Positions 1 to 9,583 are shown, counted from the first letter of the stretch. The stretch is DNA of 34,051 nt from Acidobacteria bacterium RIFCSPLOWO2_02_FULL_67_21 (GCA_001767195.1 MEKU01000002.1:6900-40950), one strand, 5' to 3'. The notes: generated by a model from the sequence alone, not told the origin. Numbers and translations: made by a program.

Positions 1-321
1 GCGCTCAACGGGACATCTGACGGCCGGCCTGAGACGGCGCTCCGGCACCAGGAGGAAGTCTGCAATCGCCTCTTCCGGGTAATCATGGCCAGTCGGACGT
101 CCGTCGTCCTCGACCCCCAGGAGAAGCGTGCCGCCATCGGCGTTTGCGAAGGCTGCGACGTATTCGGCGATCGTGTCGCGAACCTGCCGCCGTTCAAGTG
201 ATCGCCGCGTATCCTCGCCCTGGTCCCAGAGCGATTTGAATTCAAGGAACTGCCCCTCTTCGCGGGCAAGCATCCCTCGAATCTCCTCCTCCAGGAACCG
301 GACGGGCCTCTCCGCGCTCAC
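1..321 (-). CDS. AlbA_2 (Schlafen-type) domain protein, 5' part only, runs off the left edge of the window
   Basis: Own translation of the minus strand from GTG at 321: VSAERPVRFLEEEIRGMLAREEGQFLEFKSLWDQGEDTRRSLERRQVRDTIAEYVAAFANADGGTLLLGVEDDGRPTGHDYPEEAI...; the EFK and AFANADGGTLLLGVEDDG motifs are typical of AlbA_2. Absent from the ORF track because it is open at the edge. Confidence 0.72.
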   Translation of the reverse strand, partial: MSAERPVRFLEEEIRGMLAREEGQFLEFKSLWDQGEDTRRSLERRQVRDTIAEYVAAFANADGGTLLLGVEDDGRPTGHDYPEEAIADFLLVPERRLRPAVRCPVER

Positions 322-366
322 GGGGCAACTCCAGACACGCGAGACCCGGCAAGCCCGGCCGAAGGT

Positions 367-3300
367 TCACACACGGCTGACCTCCCGGGCGGCTCGCACG
401 CGCGCCGCCAGCTTTTCCGCGGTCGAATAGTACAGGTCGTTCCAGCGGCAGCCGTCGAACTCGGGGCCGCCCTTGAAGTCGGTCCGCTCATCGAGAGATC
501 CCTCGCCAGGACAGCCCCAGAACCAGGGGAATTCCTCGCTGGGGCGAATGCTCTTCGGCTCGGTGCCGCGGTCCTTCCTCCAGGTGATATTGGGTTTCCA
601 CCGAAGAATGCCGGAGCCGGCGCGGCCGCCCTTTCGCAGCGCCACCGACATGAACGGCCGGATGTTGATCCTGACGCCGTCATTGATATCGGGATCCCAG
701 CCGACGGGTTGCTCGTGTAGCGGCTTCCATCGCACGAAGATGTCGTACGGCGGTTCACCGGCGAGAATGCGTTCGAGCTGAGCCTGCAGATCCAGGGCTG
801 CGGCCAAACGACCATCGGCGCCGTCCTTGCCGTCTCGCTGATCGGCCTTCTGCCGTTCGATCCAGTCTCCGAGATAGCTGTACGTCAGGGCTTCCATCGT
901 GCGCCGGCCCTCGCCATTGGGGCCGGCGAGCTTGTCGTAGTTGACCAACGCATGAAAGCCGTCCGGACGACCATCCCAGATGTGCCAGATGAACGGGACA
1001 TCGTGAAAGAGCCTGCAGTGCTCCTGGAAGAAATCGTTCCTCAGCCAGTCATCGAGGTCTCGGTCGGGCTTCAGTGCGCAGGCTGACAGAAGCGCCAACA
1101 GCCGATCGGCCGCTGGCTTTTCGCCACGAACGCTCGGAATACAGACGATGCCATCGTTATCCGCAAATTCAGCGAGTTCGCCGCATCGCTCAACGAGGCC
1201 CCTCGCCCGTGTGCTAAGGCGCATACTCGGGTCCAACTCGGCCGGCCAACGAATTCCAAGCAGTCGAATAACAGCAACCTGCATCGGCGCGTCAGAGTGC
1301 TCGGGGCGCCCATGGAATACCCACTGCGATGGGTCATTGCTTTCTGGTTCTGGCCGTCCGGTCGCGAACGCGTGCTCAGCCCCAAGCCGCCAACGCTGAA
1401 TGTCGAAGGGAACCTTGCTGACATAGCCATTGTTGACGCTCAGCTTGGAGTTCACCTTCCGCAACTCACCACGAAAGCTCGATGAACTCACGAATAGCCA
1501 CAACGCTCCCAAGTCGCGCTCGTGCCTTGGGACGATGACAGGGCTTGAGTCTGCGAACAGCTCACCAGAATAAAGAGTCGCAGGCAGCGCGCTAACCTGT
1601 CCGATCGCGATGCCCAGCTTTCCCCAGGCGTTCCGGCCTCGAAGGGCGGCACCGATCGTCCCGCTAGAGAGAGTTAACCAGTCGATGATGGCTTCACGGC
1701 CGGCGAAGTCACTGGTCTTTGCCGGCGGGCCTTGGAATAACCTCCACCGGTTTCGAAGGGAGTCCAGCTCCCAGAACGACCGCGCAAACCTCGGGGCGTC
1801 CGTCGATGACAGGCCCTGGTAACAATCGGAAAAATGGCCTAGCGTGCGGTCCGAGCCGATGGGCTCCGACAAGATCGCGGCATCCTGGTTCGTCAGCTGA
1901 TCTGATTGCAGAACCACGCGGACAGCCGATGCAGCAGGGCCGGTCAAAGCAGCTGCCTTGTCAGCAGCCCTCCGCTGCGCCGCCACGTCAATATCCGCCA
2001 TCTTTGCGCTCTCGGGCGGAACGCCGGCGGTGAGGGCGAGCAGCGCGACATTTACTCGTTCTCCGGAAATCGTCTCGAACGCCCGAGGGCCAAGTCTGGC
2101 AACGAGATTCCACTGGTCTGTTCTGAGTGACCTTTCACGAAGGGTGGCGTACGTCGTCAGGAACAGCCAGTTCTGGGGTGTGACAAGTGCGGCCGTGCTG
2201 CCCTTTCGACAAAACGACAAGCAGCGAATGACAAAGGCGGTCGCCAAGTCAGACTTACCCGCCGCGTAGTGCTCTTCGATGTGTGTCTTCAGGTCCTCGC
2301 CTTGGTTCCCGCTACCAAGGTACGGGACATTCGTAATGACAAGTGTGTACTGCCCCGCCAGCACCTCAGCCGCCATCGCCAACCCCTGTGCGGCGACGCC
2401 CATTTCATTGCGTTCCGGCGCGCCCTCGGTGCTCGCTACGGCCGCCCCGAGAGCGGCCAGCAGAGCATCGGTGCCCTTCCGATCGAGCATCCCACCGCCC
2501 TGGAATCGGCGCGGATCGATGAGGCTGCCGAGCGAAGGCGCCTTGGAAAAGAGGTCGTACAGCTGGCCGAATGCGAAGCGCGGTGACGACTCGGTCCCTT
2601 CGCCAAGCAGCCCAAGCCACTCATCCCGCGTTCCGCCAACAGACTGCCCCGAGCAACTGATATTGAGCGGCGGCAAGTCAATCGGTTGGCCCAAGAGCTT
2701 CCACGCGGCCAGCGCCAGATTGAACGCAGCGATCTGCGTGCAGCGCGCGTCGATCTCGAGACCGAAGAGGTTCTCCGCGAGAACGCCGCGAATCGCCTCG
2801 TCGACCGAAAGTCCCTCCTCTTCCATGCGGAGGCGAACGAGCAGCTCGAAGCCCTCGACCAGGAAGTGCCCGCTGCCGCAGCACGGATCGAGCACCTTCA
2901 GCTCGGCGGCGTGCGCCGGCCAGCCGTCGAACGTTCCCGCAGCCGGTCGCCACGGTCCGCTTGGCGTCTCGTCGGCATCGGCGTCAGCATCACGGTCCGG
3001 CTGAAGCCGGACACTACGTACGCTGGTATCGCCCTCGACACGCTCACGGACGAATCGCAAATACGAGAAGTCGTACCCGCCCTGTGCCGACAACCGAACC
3101 GCGCGGCGGAGTTCCTCTTCGTCACGCGCATTTCTGGCGAGCTCAGGACTCGCCGCCAGCATCCTGCCGGCCCGCCAGGCACCGATGGTGTTGTGAAAGA
3201 GGAAGAGCACCATGTAGTGCTCAGTGAAGAGCTGCGTGACAGCCGGCAGTTCGTCAGCGCCGATCTTGACGCCGGAACGGTTGACATCGTCCTTCCTCTC

Positions 3301-3870
3301 AGCCTGCCAGAACTGATACGTCCATCCCAGCGAGTCATCTGCCGTGAAGACGAGGGACGGCAGGGTCTGAAGAGTGCGTTCGAGCGCCAGATAGGTTTCC
3401 GGAGGCAACTGCACTTCGAGCACCGGATCATCGACGCGAAAGATCCTCGGCAACATCGTCTGCGCGTACGACGCGGCGAGAGCCCAGGGATTGCCTCCCT
3501 GCGCACGCGCCAGTTCTTCGCACTCCTCCATGGAGATCGCTACGCCATGTGTCGGTTCGATGAGTAGGTTGTTCTCGGCGAGAAATCGCGCGAACAGCAT
3601 GCGGTGCCAGTGTTCGTACGCCACTTCGTGCGCGAGGCGGTCGATCTGCTGCGTATCCTTGACCGGATCGCGCACATCGCCAAGCTGCTTGCCGTGCGCG
3701 CGCAGGCGCCCGCGTAAGCTCCGCCCGGCGGCATCCATCGAGTCGTGTGCTTTGCCCAGGTGCACGGCCAACGACTGGAGCGCCTTGCGGGCGCCGGCCT
3801 CGCCCTCGCGCCGGGCCTCCTGAATGGCGCGGGCAAGCTGGTTACGAAGGTCAACCGGAAGCGGAGCCAT
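367..3870 (-). CDS. pglX: BREX-type adenine-specific DNA methyltransferase (PglX-like, Eco57I-like)
   Basis: 1167 aa; motif I DPCCGSGHFLVEGFELL; motif IV variant TNVPYLGSG; sits downstream of brxA/B/C-like genes on the same strand. Confidence 0.85.
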   Translation of the reverse strand: MAPLPVDLRNQLARAIQEARREGEAGARKALQSLAVHLGKAHDSMDAAGRSLRGRLRAHGKQLGDVRDPVKDTQQIDRLAHEVAYEHWHRMLFARFLAENNLLIEPTHGVAISMEECEELARAQGGNPWALAASYAQTMLPRIFRVDDPVLEVQLPPETYLALERTLQTLPSLVFTADDSLGWTYQFWQAERKDDVNRSGVKIGADELPAVTQLFTEHYMVLFLFHNTIGAWRAGRMLAASPELARNARDEEELRRAVRLSAQGGYDFSYLRFVRERVEGDTSVRSVRLQPDRDADADADETPSGPWRPAAGTFDGWPAHAAELKVLDPCCGSGHFLVEGFELLVRLRMEEEGLSVDEAIRGVLAENLFGLEIDARCTQIAAFNLALAAWKLLGQPIDLPPLNISCSGQSVGGTRDEWLGLLGEGTESSPRFAFGQLYDLFSKAPSLGSLIDPRRFQGGGMLDRKGTDALLAALGAAVASTEGAPERNEMGVAAQGLAMAAEVLAGQYTLVITNVPYLGSGNQGEDLKTHIEEHYAAGKSDLATAFVIRCLSFCRKGSTAALVTPQNWLFLTTYATLRERSLRTDQWNLVARLGPRAFETISGERVNVALLALTAGVPPESAKMADIDVAAQRRAADKAAALTGPAASAVRVVLQSDQLTNQDAAILSEPIGSDRTLGHFSDCYQGLSSTDAPRFARSFWELDSLRNRWRLFQGPPAKTSDFAGREAIIDWLTLSSGTIGAALRGRNAWGKLGIAIGQVSALPATLYSGELFADSSPVIVPRHERDLGALWLFVSSSSFRGELRKVNSKLSVNNGYVSKVPFDIQRWRLGAEHAFATGRPEPESNDPSQWVFHGRPEHSDAPMQVAVIRLLGIRWPAELDPSMRLSTRARGLVERCGELAEFADNDGIVCIPSVRGEKPAADRLLALLSACALKPDRDLDDWLRNDFFQEHCRLFHDVPFIWHIWDGRPDGFHALVNYDKLAGPNGEGRRTMEALTYSYLGDWIERQKADQRDGKDGADGRLAAALDLQAQLERILAGEPPYDIFVRWKPLHEQPVGWDPDINDGVRINIRPFMSVALRKGGRAGSGILRWKPNITWRKDRGTEPKSIRPSEEFPWFWGCPGEGSLDERTDFKGGPEFDGCRWNDLYYSTAEKLAARVRAAREVSRV
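2996..3011. repeat. REP-like palindrome inside pglX
   Basis: TCCGGCTGAAGCCGGA: 7-bp arms around GA, flanked by ACACTACGTACG; translated in pglX as SVRSVRLQPDRDADADADE. Confidence 0.65.
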
Positions 3871-3879
3871 GCTCTTGGC

Positions 3880-4263
3880 TTATCCCTCATCACGAAGGCA
3901 TGCCTGGCCGGCCCGGATGAACTCTTCAGCCTGGGAGATCACCTCGACGGCCTGATCGCTCGATACCTCGGTCCCCACCCCGTAATCACCCACATTCCGG
4001 ATGTCCTGCCCATCGATCAGCCACCGATGAAACTTGACATCAAGCTTCCCGGTCTTGGCAAACTCCTGTCCAAAACCGCCGAGCACGCCAGCGTGACTGC
4101 TGTAAGACTTTCCGAGAGAAGCCAGTAGCGCCTCGGCGACGTAGAACATCGCGTAGTAGGCACGGGCGGCAGCGAAACCGTGGTACCCCCGATCGAGAAG
4201 GAGCCTCGCGGCGGCAAGACTCTCCTGTGCCTTCGCCATGAGAGACTGGAGGTCTTCGTTCAC
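3880..4263 (-). CDS. HEPN domain protein, likely toxin partner of the adjacent MNT protein
   Basis: 127 aa; MAKAQESLAAARLLLDRGYHGFAAARAYYAMFYVAEALLASLGKSYSSHAG is HEPN-like; ATGA overlap with the upstream MNT gene. Confidence 0.8.
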   Translation of the reverse strand: MNEDLQSLMAKAQESLAAARLLLDRGYHGFAAARAYYAMFYVAEALLASLGKSYSSHAGVLGGFGQEFAKTGKLDVKFHRWLIDGQDIRNVGDYGVGTEVSSDQAVEVISQAEEFIRAGQACLRDEG

Positions 4264-4589
4264 GCAGGCACCCCTTCACGCCTGACGTTCATGAAGAACG
4301 GAAGGTTGCGCGTCTTGAGATCCGCCTCGGAGACGAAGACACGCGACAGAACGACGTCGTACGCGAGGCTCAGGCTCGCGGTGAGTTCGGAAGATCTCCG
4401 GACGGCCTCCCCGTAATCGAACGGGCCGCGCAGGACGCAGAGCACGTCGATATCCGAGTCCTCGCGCCCTTCTCCCCGCGCGAAGGAGCCGTAGAGGGTC
4501 ACGCCGACAAGCTGGTCTCCGAACAGCTTCTCAAGACCTTCTCGATATTCGCGGACGGCCTTCTCAACCTTCGATTGGTCCATACTCAT
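4260..4589 (-). CDS. MNT-type minimal nucleotidyltransferase, likely antitoxin
   Basis: 109 aa; LYGSFARGEGREDSDIDVLCVL matches the GSxARGE...SDID nucleotidyltransferase motif. Confidence 0.9.
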   Translation of the reverse strand: MSMDQSKVEKAVREYREGLEKLFGDQLVGVTLYGSFARGEGREDSDIDVLCVLRGPFDYGEAVRRSSELTASLSLAYDVVLSRVFVSEADLKTRNLPFFMNVRREGVPA

Positions 4590-4644
4590 CGGCCTCCCTC
4601 ACACGATGCTTTTTGCACGTCCATGAACGGCACACGCCACGATG

Positions 4645-7600
4645 CTAACTCACGATCACAGGACCGCTCTTCGCCGCCCCGAGGAGCCTGCGTTCGTGCT
4701 CCTCGATCCACATGCGGACGGCGGCCTCGTCCACCAGCGTGGCCCGCCGGATCGCGACAGTGGTGGTCACGCGGTGCGGCTCGTCCGGCATCGATTTCGC
4801 CGCGGCCGCGCTCAACGCGCGCGACAAGCGCTGCGGCACCGCGTCGGTCTGATCCCCCCACGAGGCAAGCGCCCGCTCGTCCAAGGCGTGCTGCAGTGCG
4901 GCGTCAGTGGAGATCTCGAGCGGCGCCGGCACATCGAGACCCACCTCCCGGCGGACGGCCGCTTGGGCCGCTTGATCGAGTTTTGCCCAGCCGGCATCCG
5001 CGGCGAGTGCAGAGGCCGCATCGGCGATCGCCGCTACCAGGGCCGCGTGCGCACGCGTCAGATCTGCTCGAAGCGCGGCGGCCAGTCTCGACACCAACGG
5101 GCTGACATGGTTGGTCTCGTCCAGGAGACTGCGCTGCGCGGCGATGGCGTCGAGCTGCCGCGCGGCCTCCTCACAACCAGGTAAGCTCCCCGCGTGCTGC
5201 CGCAGCGCGGCCGCCAGGTCCCACTCCTCTCGACGAGCCGACGCCCGCTGCGAGATGGCTGACCACGCCTCGATGCTGGCTTCCAACTCAGCTTTGCTGG
5301 CAAGAATCGCGCTCAACTGCTCGGCGCCAACGAGCCGCTTCAGGTCATCAACCGACCGTGTATCAGCCGGAGCCGGCAAAGGCGGCGCCCCACCGGTTCG
5401 CTCGGCCAGGTTGACGAGGGCATCGAGAAACTGCGGCGCGCGCTGCTCCTCTTCGTTGCTCTTGCAACTGATGCCGACCTTACTGAACAGACCGCGAAGC
5501 GCGATTCGGTCGCCGGCGGGAATGCGGATTCGCTCGGCGCGAAACTCGGCGGTCTTGAGGGCGGTCTGATCCAGCGAACCCGGCGCCACGGCCTGGCCGT
5601 TCTTCGTGGCGCGCAGGTGACCGCTGCGGTGGAGCGCCGTCAGCGCGGCGTCGATCGCGTCCTGGGGCCACCCGCACGGCGCCGCCTTCAACGCTCGCTG
5701 GAGCTCACTGCCCTTCACAGCCGATGCGGCGCGCTGCAGCACCTCCCTCGCGACTGGGTGCTCCTCCGTTGCGCCATCCCATCCGACAACCTTCAGAGGC
5801 TGATCCGAGCCCTGTTGCGCACGCTTGAGCGCCGATTCCCACGCCTTGTGATCGCCCTCGTGGAAGCGCGGAAATAACCGGGCCAGCGACGCCTGGGCGC
5901 CAGCGTTGATCCTGGCCGTGAGGTCGTCACCGAAGAGCTCGTTGCCACCGCCCTGAAACGCGACCGCCGCCCGCAGGACGTCGCGCACGATCTCGTCTCG
6001 TGCGGCCTCGGCGTTGCGCAGACGACTCTCCATGCTCGCTTGCGCTTCCTTGCCTTCGGGAGGAACCTGCGGGCCGTAGTGATCCAGCACCTGGCGGGCT
6101 GCCTCCACGTCGATGATGCGGTCGCGGAGGCGATCGTCGCTGCGCCTGGGCAGGAACACATGAACGGTGGGGTCGTTCTGGCCCAGACGCCTGGCGTCAC
6201 GCTCGGCGTCTTTCTGCGAGCATGCCCACCCATCACGCAACCAGACGCTGATGTGGTCTACGCCAGCCTGCGGCGCCTCGTTCGCCACGTGGAGCACCAT
6301 GGTCCGTCGCAGCCTGGCGTCGCCGTGAATGAGCTTGACGGTGCTGAGAATGTCCTGAAGGGCTTTACCAAAGAGCTGGTCGCGGCGCGCGCCAATCTCG
6401 GGCTCGTTGCCGCGGACGCCCTGCTGACGCTCTCGAAACGCCAGGTCCCACGCGGCACCCTCAGTCGTCTGGAGGCGGAACTCCTCGCCCACCTTCATCA
6501 GCACGCCTTCGGTGGCCAGAGTCTCGAGCGTGTCGCTAACTTGCTTCCGGAACGAGCCGGATTCCTTCGAGATGTCCGACACGAGCAGATCGGCGATCGT
6601 GTTGGCATTCGCCCGAACGCCCAGGTCGACGCCTTCCTGTTTCGGCAGCTTGCCGACCAGGAACGCGATGCCGCACACGTCACGGCGCAACCGCCCGCTC
6701 TCCGTCCCGTCGTCCAGCTTCTGAATGCGCGTGTTGATCTCATTCAACAGGACACCGGAATTCACGAGGCTCGGGGCGAGCGCATCGAACAGATCGCTCG
6801 CCGGGATGGCCGCGCCGAGTTCCTGATTGGCGATGGCGTGCAGCGAGTCGTGCAGGATGCGAAGCTGCGACCGGAGTTGGCTGTGTGTGCCGGGCGCGTC
6901 GGCCGCCTGAAAGCAGGCCTCCCAGAACCGGCGTCGGACCGGCAACAAGGGATAGTCGTCAACGCGATACTTCCGATCATCGGACCGGGAGCCCATTTTC
7001 GTGCCTTGAAGGTGCCGGGCAATCTCACCGGCGTGGGTCTCGAATGTCGCCTCGATGTCCGGCCGGGCCGTGGGTTTCTTCTGCAGGAGCACACGCCTGG
7101 TCACGGCTTCCACGTCAGCGTCGGTCAGCTCGACGGCGATCCGGAACCTGTCTCGCAGCCACATCAGCGAATGAGTGCCGGCTGAAAGCGCGGACTGTCC
7201 GGCGCCCACGAGCATTACGCGGCTATCGAATTGCGTCTGCAGCGCCTCGGCGAGCTCGGTTATCGCAGCGGCGCGATCGGTGTCTTCATTGATGTACTGC
7301 TGCACCTCGTCCAGAACCAGGATCGTGAGCGGCAGCGTCGCGTCAGGTGACAGTGCATTCTTCGCAGCCGCCACAAACTCCGCGGTCGTGATGTCCGTGT
7401 TCCTTTGCGGAAACTGCCGGATCAATACCTGGCGCGCGGCCTTCTCATCCACCGCAAAATCGGGATCGACCTGAATCAGCGCTCGGGCGATGACAGGGCT
7501 CACGTGCAGGTCACCGAGCTCCTTGAACCAGTCCTTGCCCGCGGCTTCAACAGAGCGGCGGACCTCGCCAAGATGGCCGCTCTTGCGCAGCCAGAAACAG

Positions 7601-8115
7601 AACATCGCCTGCGAGTACTGCGACGGCCAGCCGGTCGCCTGAAGCAGGACGGACAGCACCGTCTCGCGAACCCGGTCAACGATGCCCCCCAGCATCGATC
7701 CGGCGGCAGCCACCGCCGGTCTGCCAGTGCGACGCGCATGGGTATCCAACTCTCGAAGCTGTGCATCGACCTCGTCGGGAAGGCCGCCGCGCACAAGACT
7801 CCGTGCAGTTGCGCCGTCCTCAAACGTAGTGTTCACCCACAGATGCGTGAGCATCTTGAGGAGGTGCGACTTTCCGCTTCCAAAGAAGCCGCTTACCCAC
7901 GCCGAGTCCTGGCGTGGCGTGCCAAGGTTTGCCAGAAACCTGTCGAGGATTCGCTGAAGAGCATCGCCGAACTGACCGTCGCAGACGAAGCTCTCGAGCT
8001 CCGCGCGAAGTTCGGCCCGTGCTCCGGAGTCTGCGATGTCCAGGATGCGAGCCTGGCCGCTGTTGGCGAGGCGTCCGGTCCGGGGATCGCGGTCGAGCAG
8101 TTCGTAGATCTTCAC
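4645..8115 (-). CDS. brxC: BREX P-loop ATPase BrxC-like
   Basis: Walker A GFFGSGKSHLLKMLTHLW; LVLDEVQQYI Walker B-like; N-terminus VKIYELLDRDPRTGRLANSGQARI. GTG start at 8115 gives a 4-bp overlap with brxB; the ORF-track start at 8166 is probably too early. Confidence 0.85.
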   Translation of the reverse strand: MKIYELLDRDPRTGRLANSGQARILDIADSGARAELRAELESFVCDGQFGDALQRILDRFLANLGTPRQDSAWVSGFFGSGKSHLLKMLTHLWVNTTFEDGATARSLVRGGLPDEVDAQLRELDTHARRTGRPAVAAAGSMLGGIVDRVRETVLSVLLQATGWPSQYSQAMFCFWLRKSGHLGEVRRSVEAAGKDWFKELGDLHVSPVIARALIQVDPDFAVDEKAARQVLIRQFPQRNTDITTAEFVAAAKNALSPDATLPLTILVLDEVQQYINEDTDRAAAITELAEALQTQFDSRVMLVGAGQSALSAGTHSLMWLRDRFRIAVELTDADVEAVTRRVLLQKKPTARPDIEATFETHAGEIARHLQGTKMGSRSDDRKYRVDDYPLLPVRRRFWEACFQAADAPGTHSQLRSQLRILHDSLHAIANQELGAAIPASDLFDALAPSLVNSGVLLNEINTRIQKLDDGTESGRLRRDVCGIAFLVGKLPKQEGVDLGVRANANTIADLLVSDISKESGSFRKQVSDTLETLATEGVLMKVGEEFRLQTTEGAAWDLAFRERQQGVRGNEPEIGARRDQLFGKALQDILSTVKLIHGDARLRRTMVLHVANEAPQAGVDHISVWLRDGWACSQKDAERDARRLGQNDPTVHVFLPRRSDDRLRDRIIDVEAARQVLDHYGPQVPPEGKEAQASMESRLRNAEAARDEIVRDVLRAAVAFQGGGNELFGDDLTARINAGAQASLARLFPRFHEGDHKAWESALKRAQQGSDQPLKVVGWDGATEEHPVAREVLQRAASAVKGSELQRALKAAPCGWPQDAIDAALTALHRSGHLRATKNGQAVAPGSLDQTALKTAEFRAERIRIPAGDRIALRGLFSKVGISCKSNEEEQRAPQFLDALVNLAERTGGAPPLPAPADTRSVDDLKRLVGAEQLSAILASKAELEASIEAWSAISQRASARREEWDLAAALRQHAGSLPGCEEAARQLDAIAAQRSLLDETNHVSPLVSRLAAALRADLTRAHAALVAAIADAASALAADAGWAKLDQAAQAAVRREVGLDVPAPLEISTDAALQHALDERALASWGDQTDAVPQRLSRALSAAAAKSMPDEPHRVTTTVAIRRATLVDEAAVRMWIEEHERRLLGAAKSGPVIVS

Positions 8116-8669
8116 AGAGGTGTCCCTTCGCCGTGGAGCGTGATGCCATTGGCCAGGTAATTCCATCCGTCCCGCGCGTCAAGCAGCCGGTAGTTGTTCC
8201 CGTTCTTCGTGCCTGGGAAGAGCACCACGAGTTGACCGCGAATGGCGCGCTCGACGTCGTGAATAATCTCGGCAACGCGCACGAATCCGTACAGTGATGC
8301 CACCCCGAGGAGCGCCACCACGGTGTTGTCATCCGCCTGTTCGAGCTGCTCCGTCAATCGGCGCACGATGTTGCGTTTGAAGTCGACCTTCAGCTTCATG
8401 ACGAGCAGCTCGGGCATCTCGAAGTACGACTCGCGGTATTCTTCGCCGGCCATCCACTCGGAGAACCATTTCGAGCAGTCGACCAGCTTCCAGGCATGCT
8501 GTGCTCGCAGGGTGGCCTGCTCGAACTCTCCTATGCGCGCACGAAGCGCGCGCTCGGCCTCTTTTTCGTAGACCACCAGCATCACGCGCTGAGCACCCGA
8601 CGAAGTGCGCTGCCAGGGCACGCTGATGTGCCGGTGATACGCCGCAGCGAGATCCTCCACTTTTCCCAT
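8112..8669 (-). CDS. brxB: BrxB-like protein (DUF1788 family)
   Basis: 185 aa directly upstream of brxC; ends LFPGTKNGNNYRLLDARDGWNYLANGITLHGEGTPL, resembling the BrxB/DUF1788 C-terminus. Confidence 0.75.
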   Translation of the reverse strand: MGKVEDLAAAYHRHISVPWQRTSSGAQRVMLVVYEKEAERALRARIGEFEQATLRAQHAWKLVDCSKWFSEWMAGEEYRESYFEMPELLVMKLKVDFKRNIVRRLTEQLEQADDNTVVALLGVASLYGFVRVAEIIHDVERAIRGQLVVLFPGTKNGNNYRLLDARDGWNYLANGITLHGEGTPL

Positions 8670-8670
8670 G

Positions 8671-9468
8671 TCAGGCCGCCTTCCACGCAGGATCCAGCCG
8701 GCTCGCGTCTATCTCGATCACGCCACCACCCACTCGCGCGTGCAGCAGACCGAGCTGTTTTGCCTGAAGCACCAGCGTCAATAACTCCTGGCCGCTCCGG
8801 TCAAGAACTGCGGTCCACCTGCCGGAAAGCAGGGCCTCGCCGCCGAGGCCCTCGAGCGTGCCGAGCCAGAGCGCGTACGCAACGGCGCCCGGCGTTGCCT
8901 GAACGCGCTGACGGATTTTTCTCATGCGGCCAAGCAGATGCCCAGACTGCGACCAGGAGCTGGCTGCATTGCGCGCAACCTTGTCTAGAACGGCGTCGTT
9001 CAGGCGCGATCCGACCGCCTCCCGCATGGCGCTGAGAAAGAGGGAGCGCACGAGCTCGAAGCCAACGGGCAATGACAACACCGAGGCCGCAGTCGCTCGA
9101 AGAAGGGGATCGCGTGTGAGGGCACACATCATCGCGACGAGCGGCCTCCCGTCCTCATCGAGATCCCACAAACGACGAAGCACGCGAAAGACGGGGATGG
9201 CGGGGTCGAGCCCGTACAACTCGCCGAGTCGCTGGTTTGTGAGGCGGCGGCTGGCGTTCGTCGATTTGCCGAGAACGTTGTGCTCGACGATGGCCGACCG
9301 GTAGTCGTCGCGGGTGGCGGACGCCGGCAAGGCGGCCAGGAGATCCGCCAGCTCCGCCAGCATCATCGTCCGGCTCGTGTGCATGCCGGTGTCACCGAAA
9401 CGGAAGCCGAACCTGGCGAGGTGCGCCTCGTGGTCGATCGCGTGCTCACGCCAAGTCGCCGTTGCCAT
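8671..9468 (-). CDS. brxA: BrxA-like protein (DUF1819-type)
   Basis: 265 aa, first gene of the operon; SRTMMLAELADLLAALPASATRDDYRSAIVEHNVLGKSTNASRRLTNQRL resembles BrxA; position supports it. Confidence 0.65.
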   Translation of the reverse strand: MATATWREHAIDHEAHLARFGFRFGDTGMHTSRTMMLAELADLLAALPASATRDDYRSAIVEHNVLGKSTNASRRLTNQRLGELYGLDPAIPVFRVLRRLWDLDEDGRPLVAMMCALTRDPLLRATAASVLSLPVGFELVRSLFLSAMREAVGSRLNDAVLDKVARNAASSWSQSGHLLGRMRKIRQRVQATPGAVAYALWLGTLEGLGGEALLSGRWTAVLDRSGQELLTLVLQAKQLGLLHARVGGGVIEIDASRLDPAWKAA

Positions 9469-9476
9469 CGGAGCCG

Positions 9477-9506
9477 ATCCTAGAGAGCGGCTTGGGGCAA
9501 TGTCAA
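9477..9506 (-). promoter_or_regulatory. candidate promoter for the BREX-like operon
   Basis: On the minus strand TTGACA (9506-9501), 18-nt spacer, TAGGAT (9482-9477), with the brxA ATG about 8 nt further on. Confidence 0.35.
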
Positions 9507-9522
9507 GTTATATATTTGTTTA

Positions 9523-9540
9523 GCCGGCAAATTTGCCGGC
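9523..9540. promoter_or_regulatory. perfect 18-bp palindrome in the divergent intergenic region, candidate operator
   Basis: GCCGGCAAATTTGCCGGC equals its own reverse complement. Confidence 0.7.
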
Positions 9541-9564
9541 GTTGTATTTGTATGTAAATGATTA

Positions 9565-9583
9565 TTTGCCACAATGTGTCAAA
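9565..9583. promoter_or_regulatory. second (imperfect) palindrome, candidate operator of the divergent regulator
   Basis: TTTGCCACAATGTGTCAAA: 8 of 9 arm positions pair; overlaps a possible plus-strand -35 (TTGCCA) with TATTTA 18 nt downstream. Confidence 0.5.

Noticed and set aside
6040-7185. 381-aa plus-strand ORF inside brxC
   Set aside because: Antisense to a gene with Walker motifs; no domain evidence.
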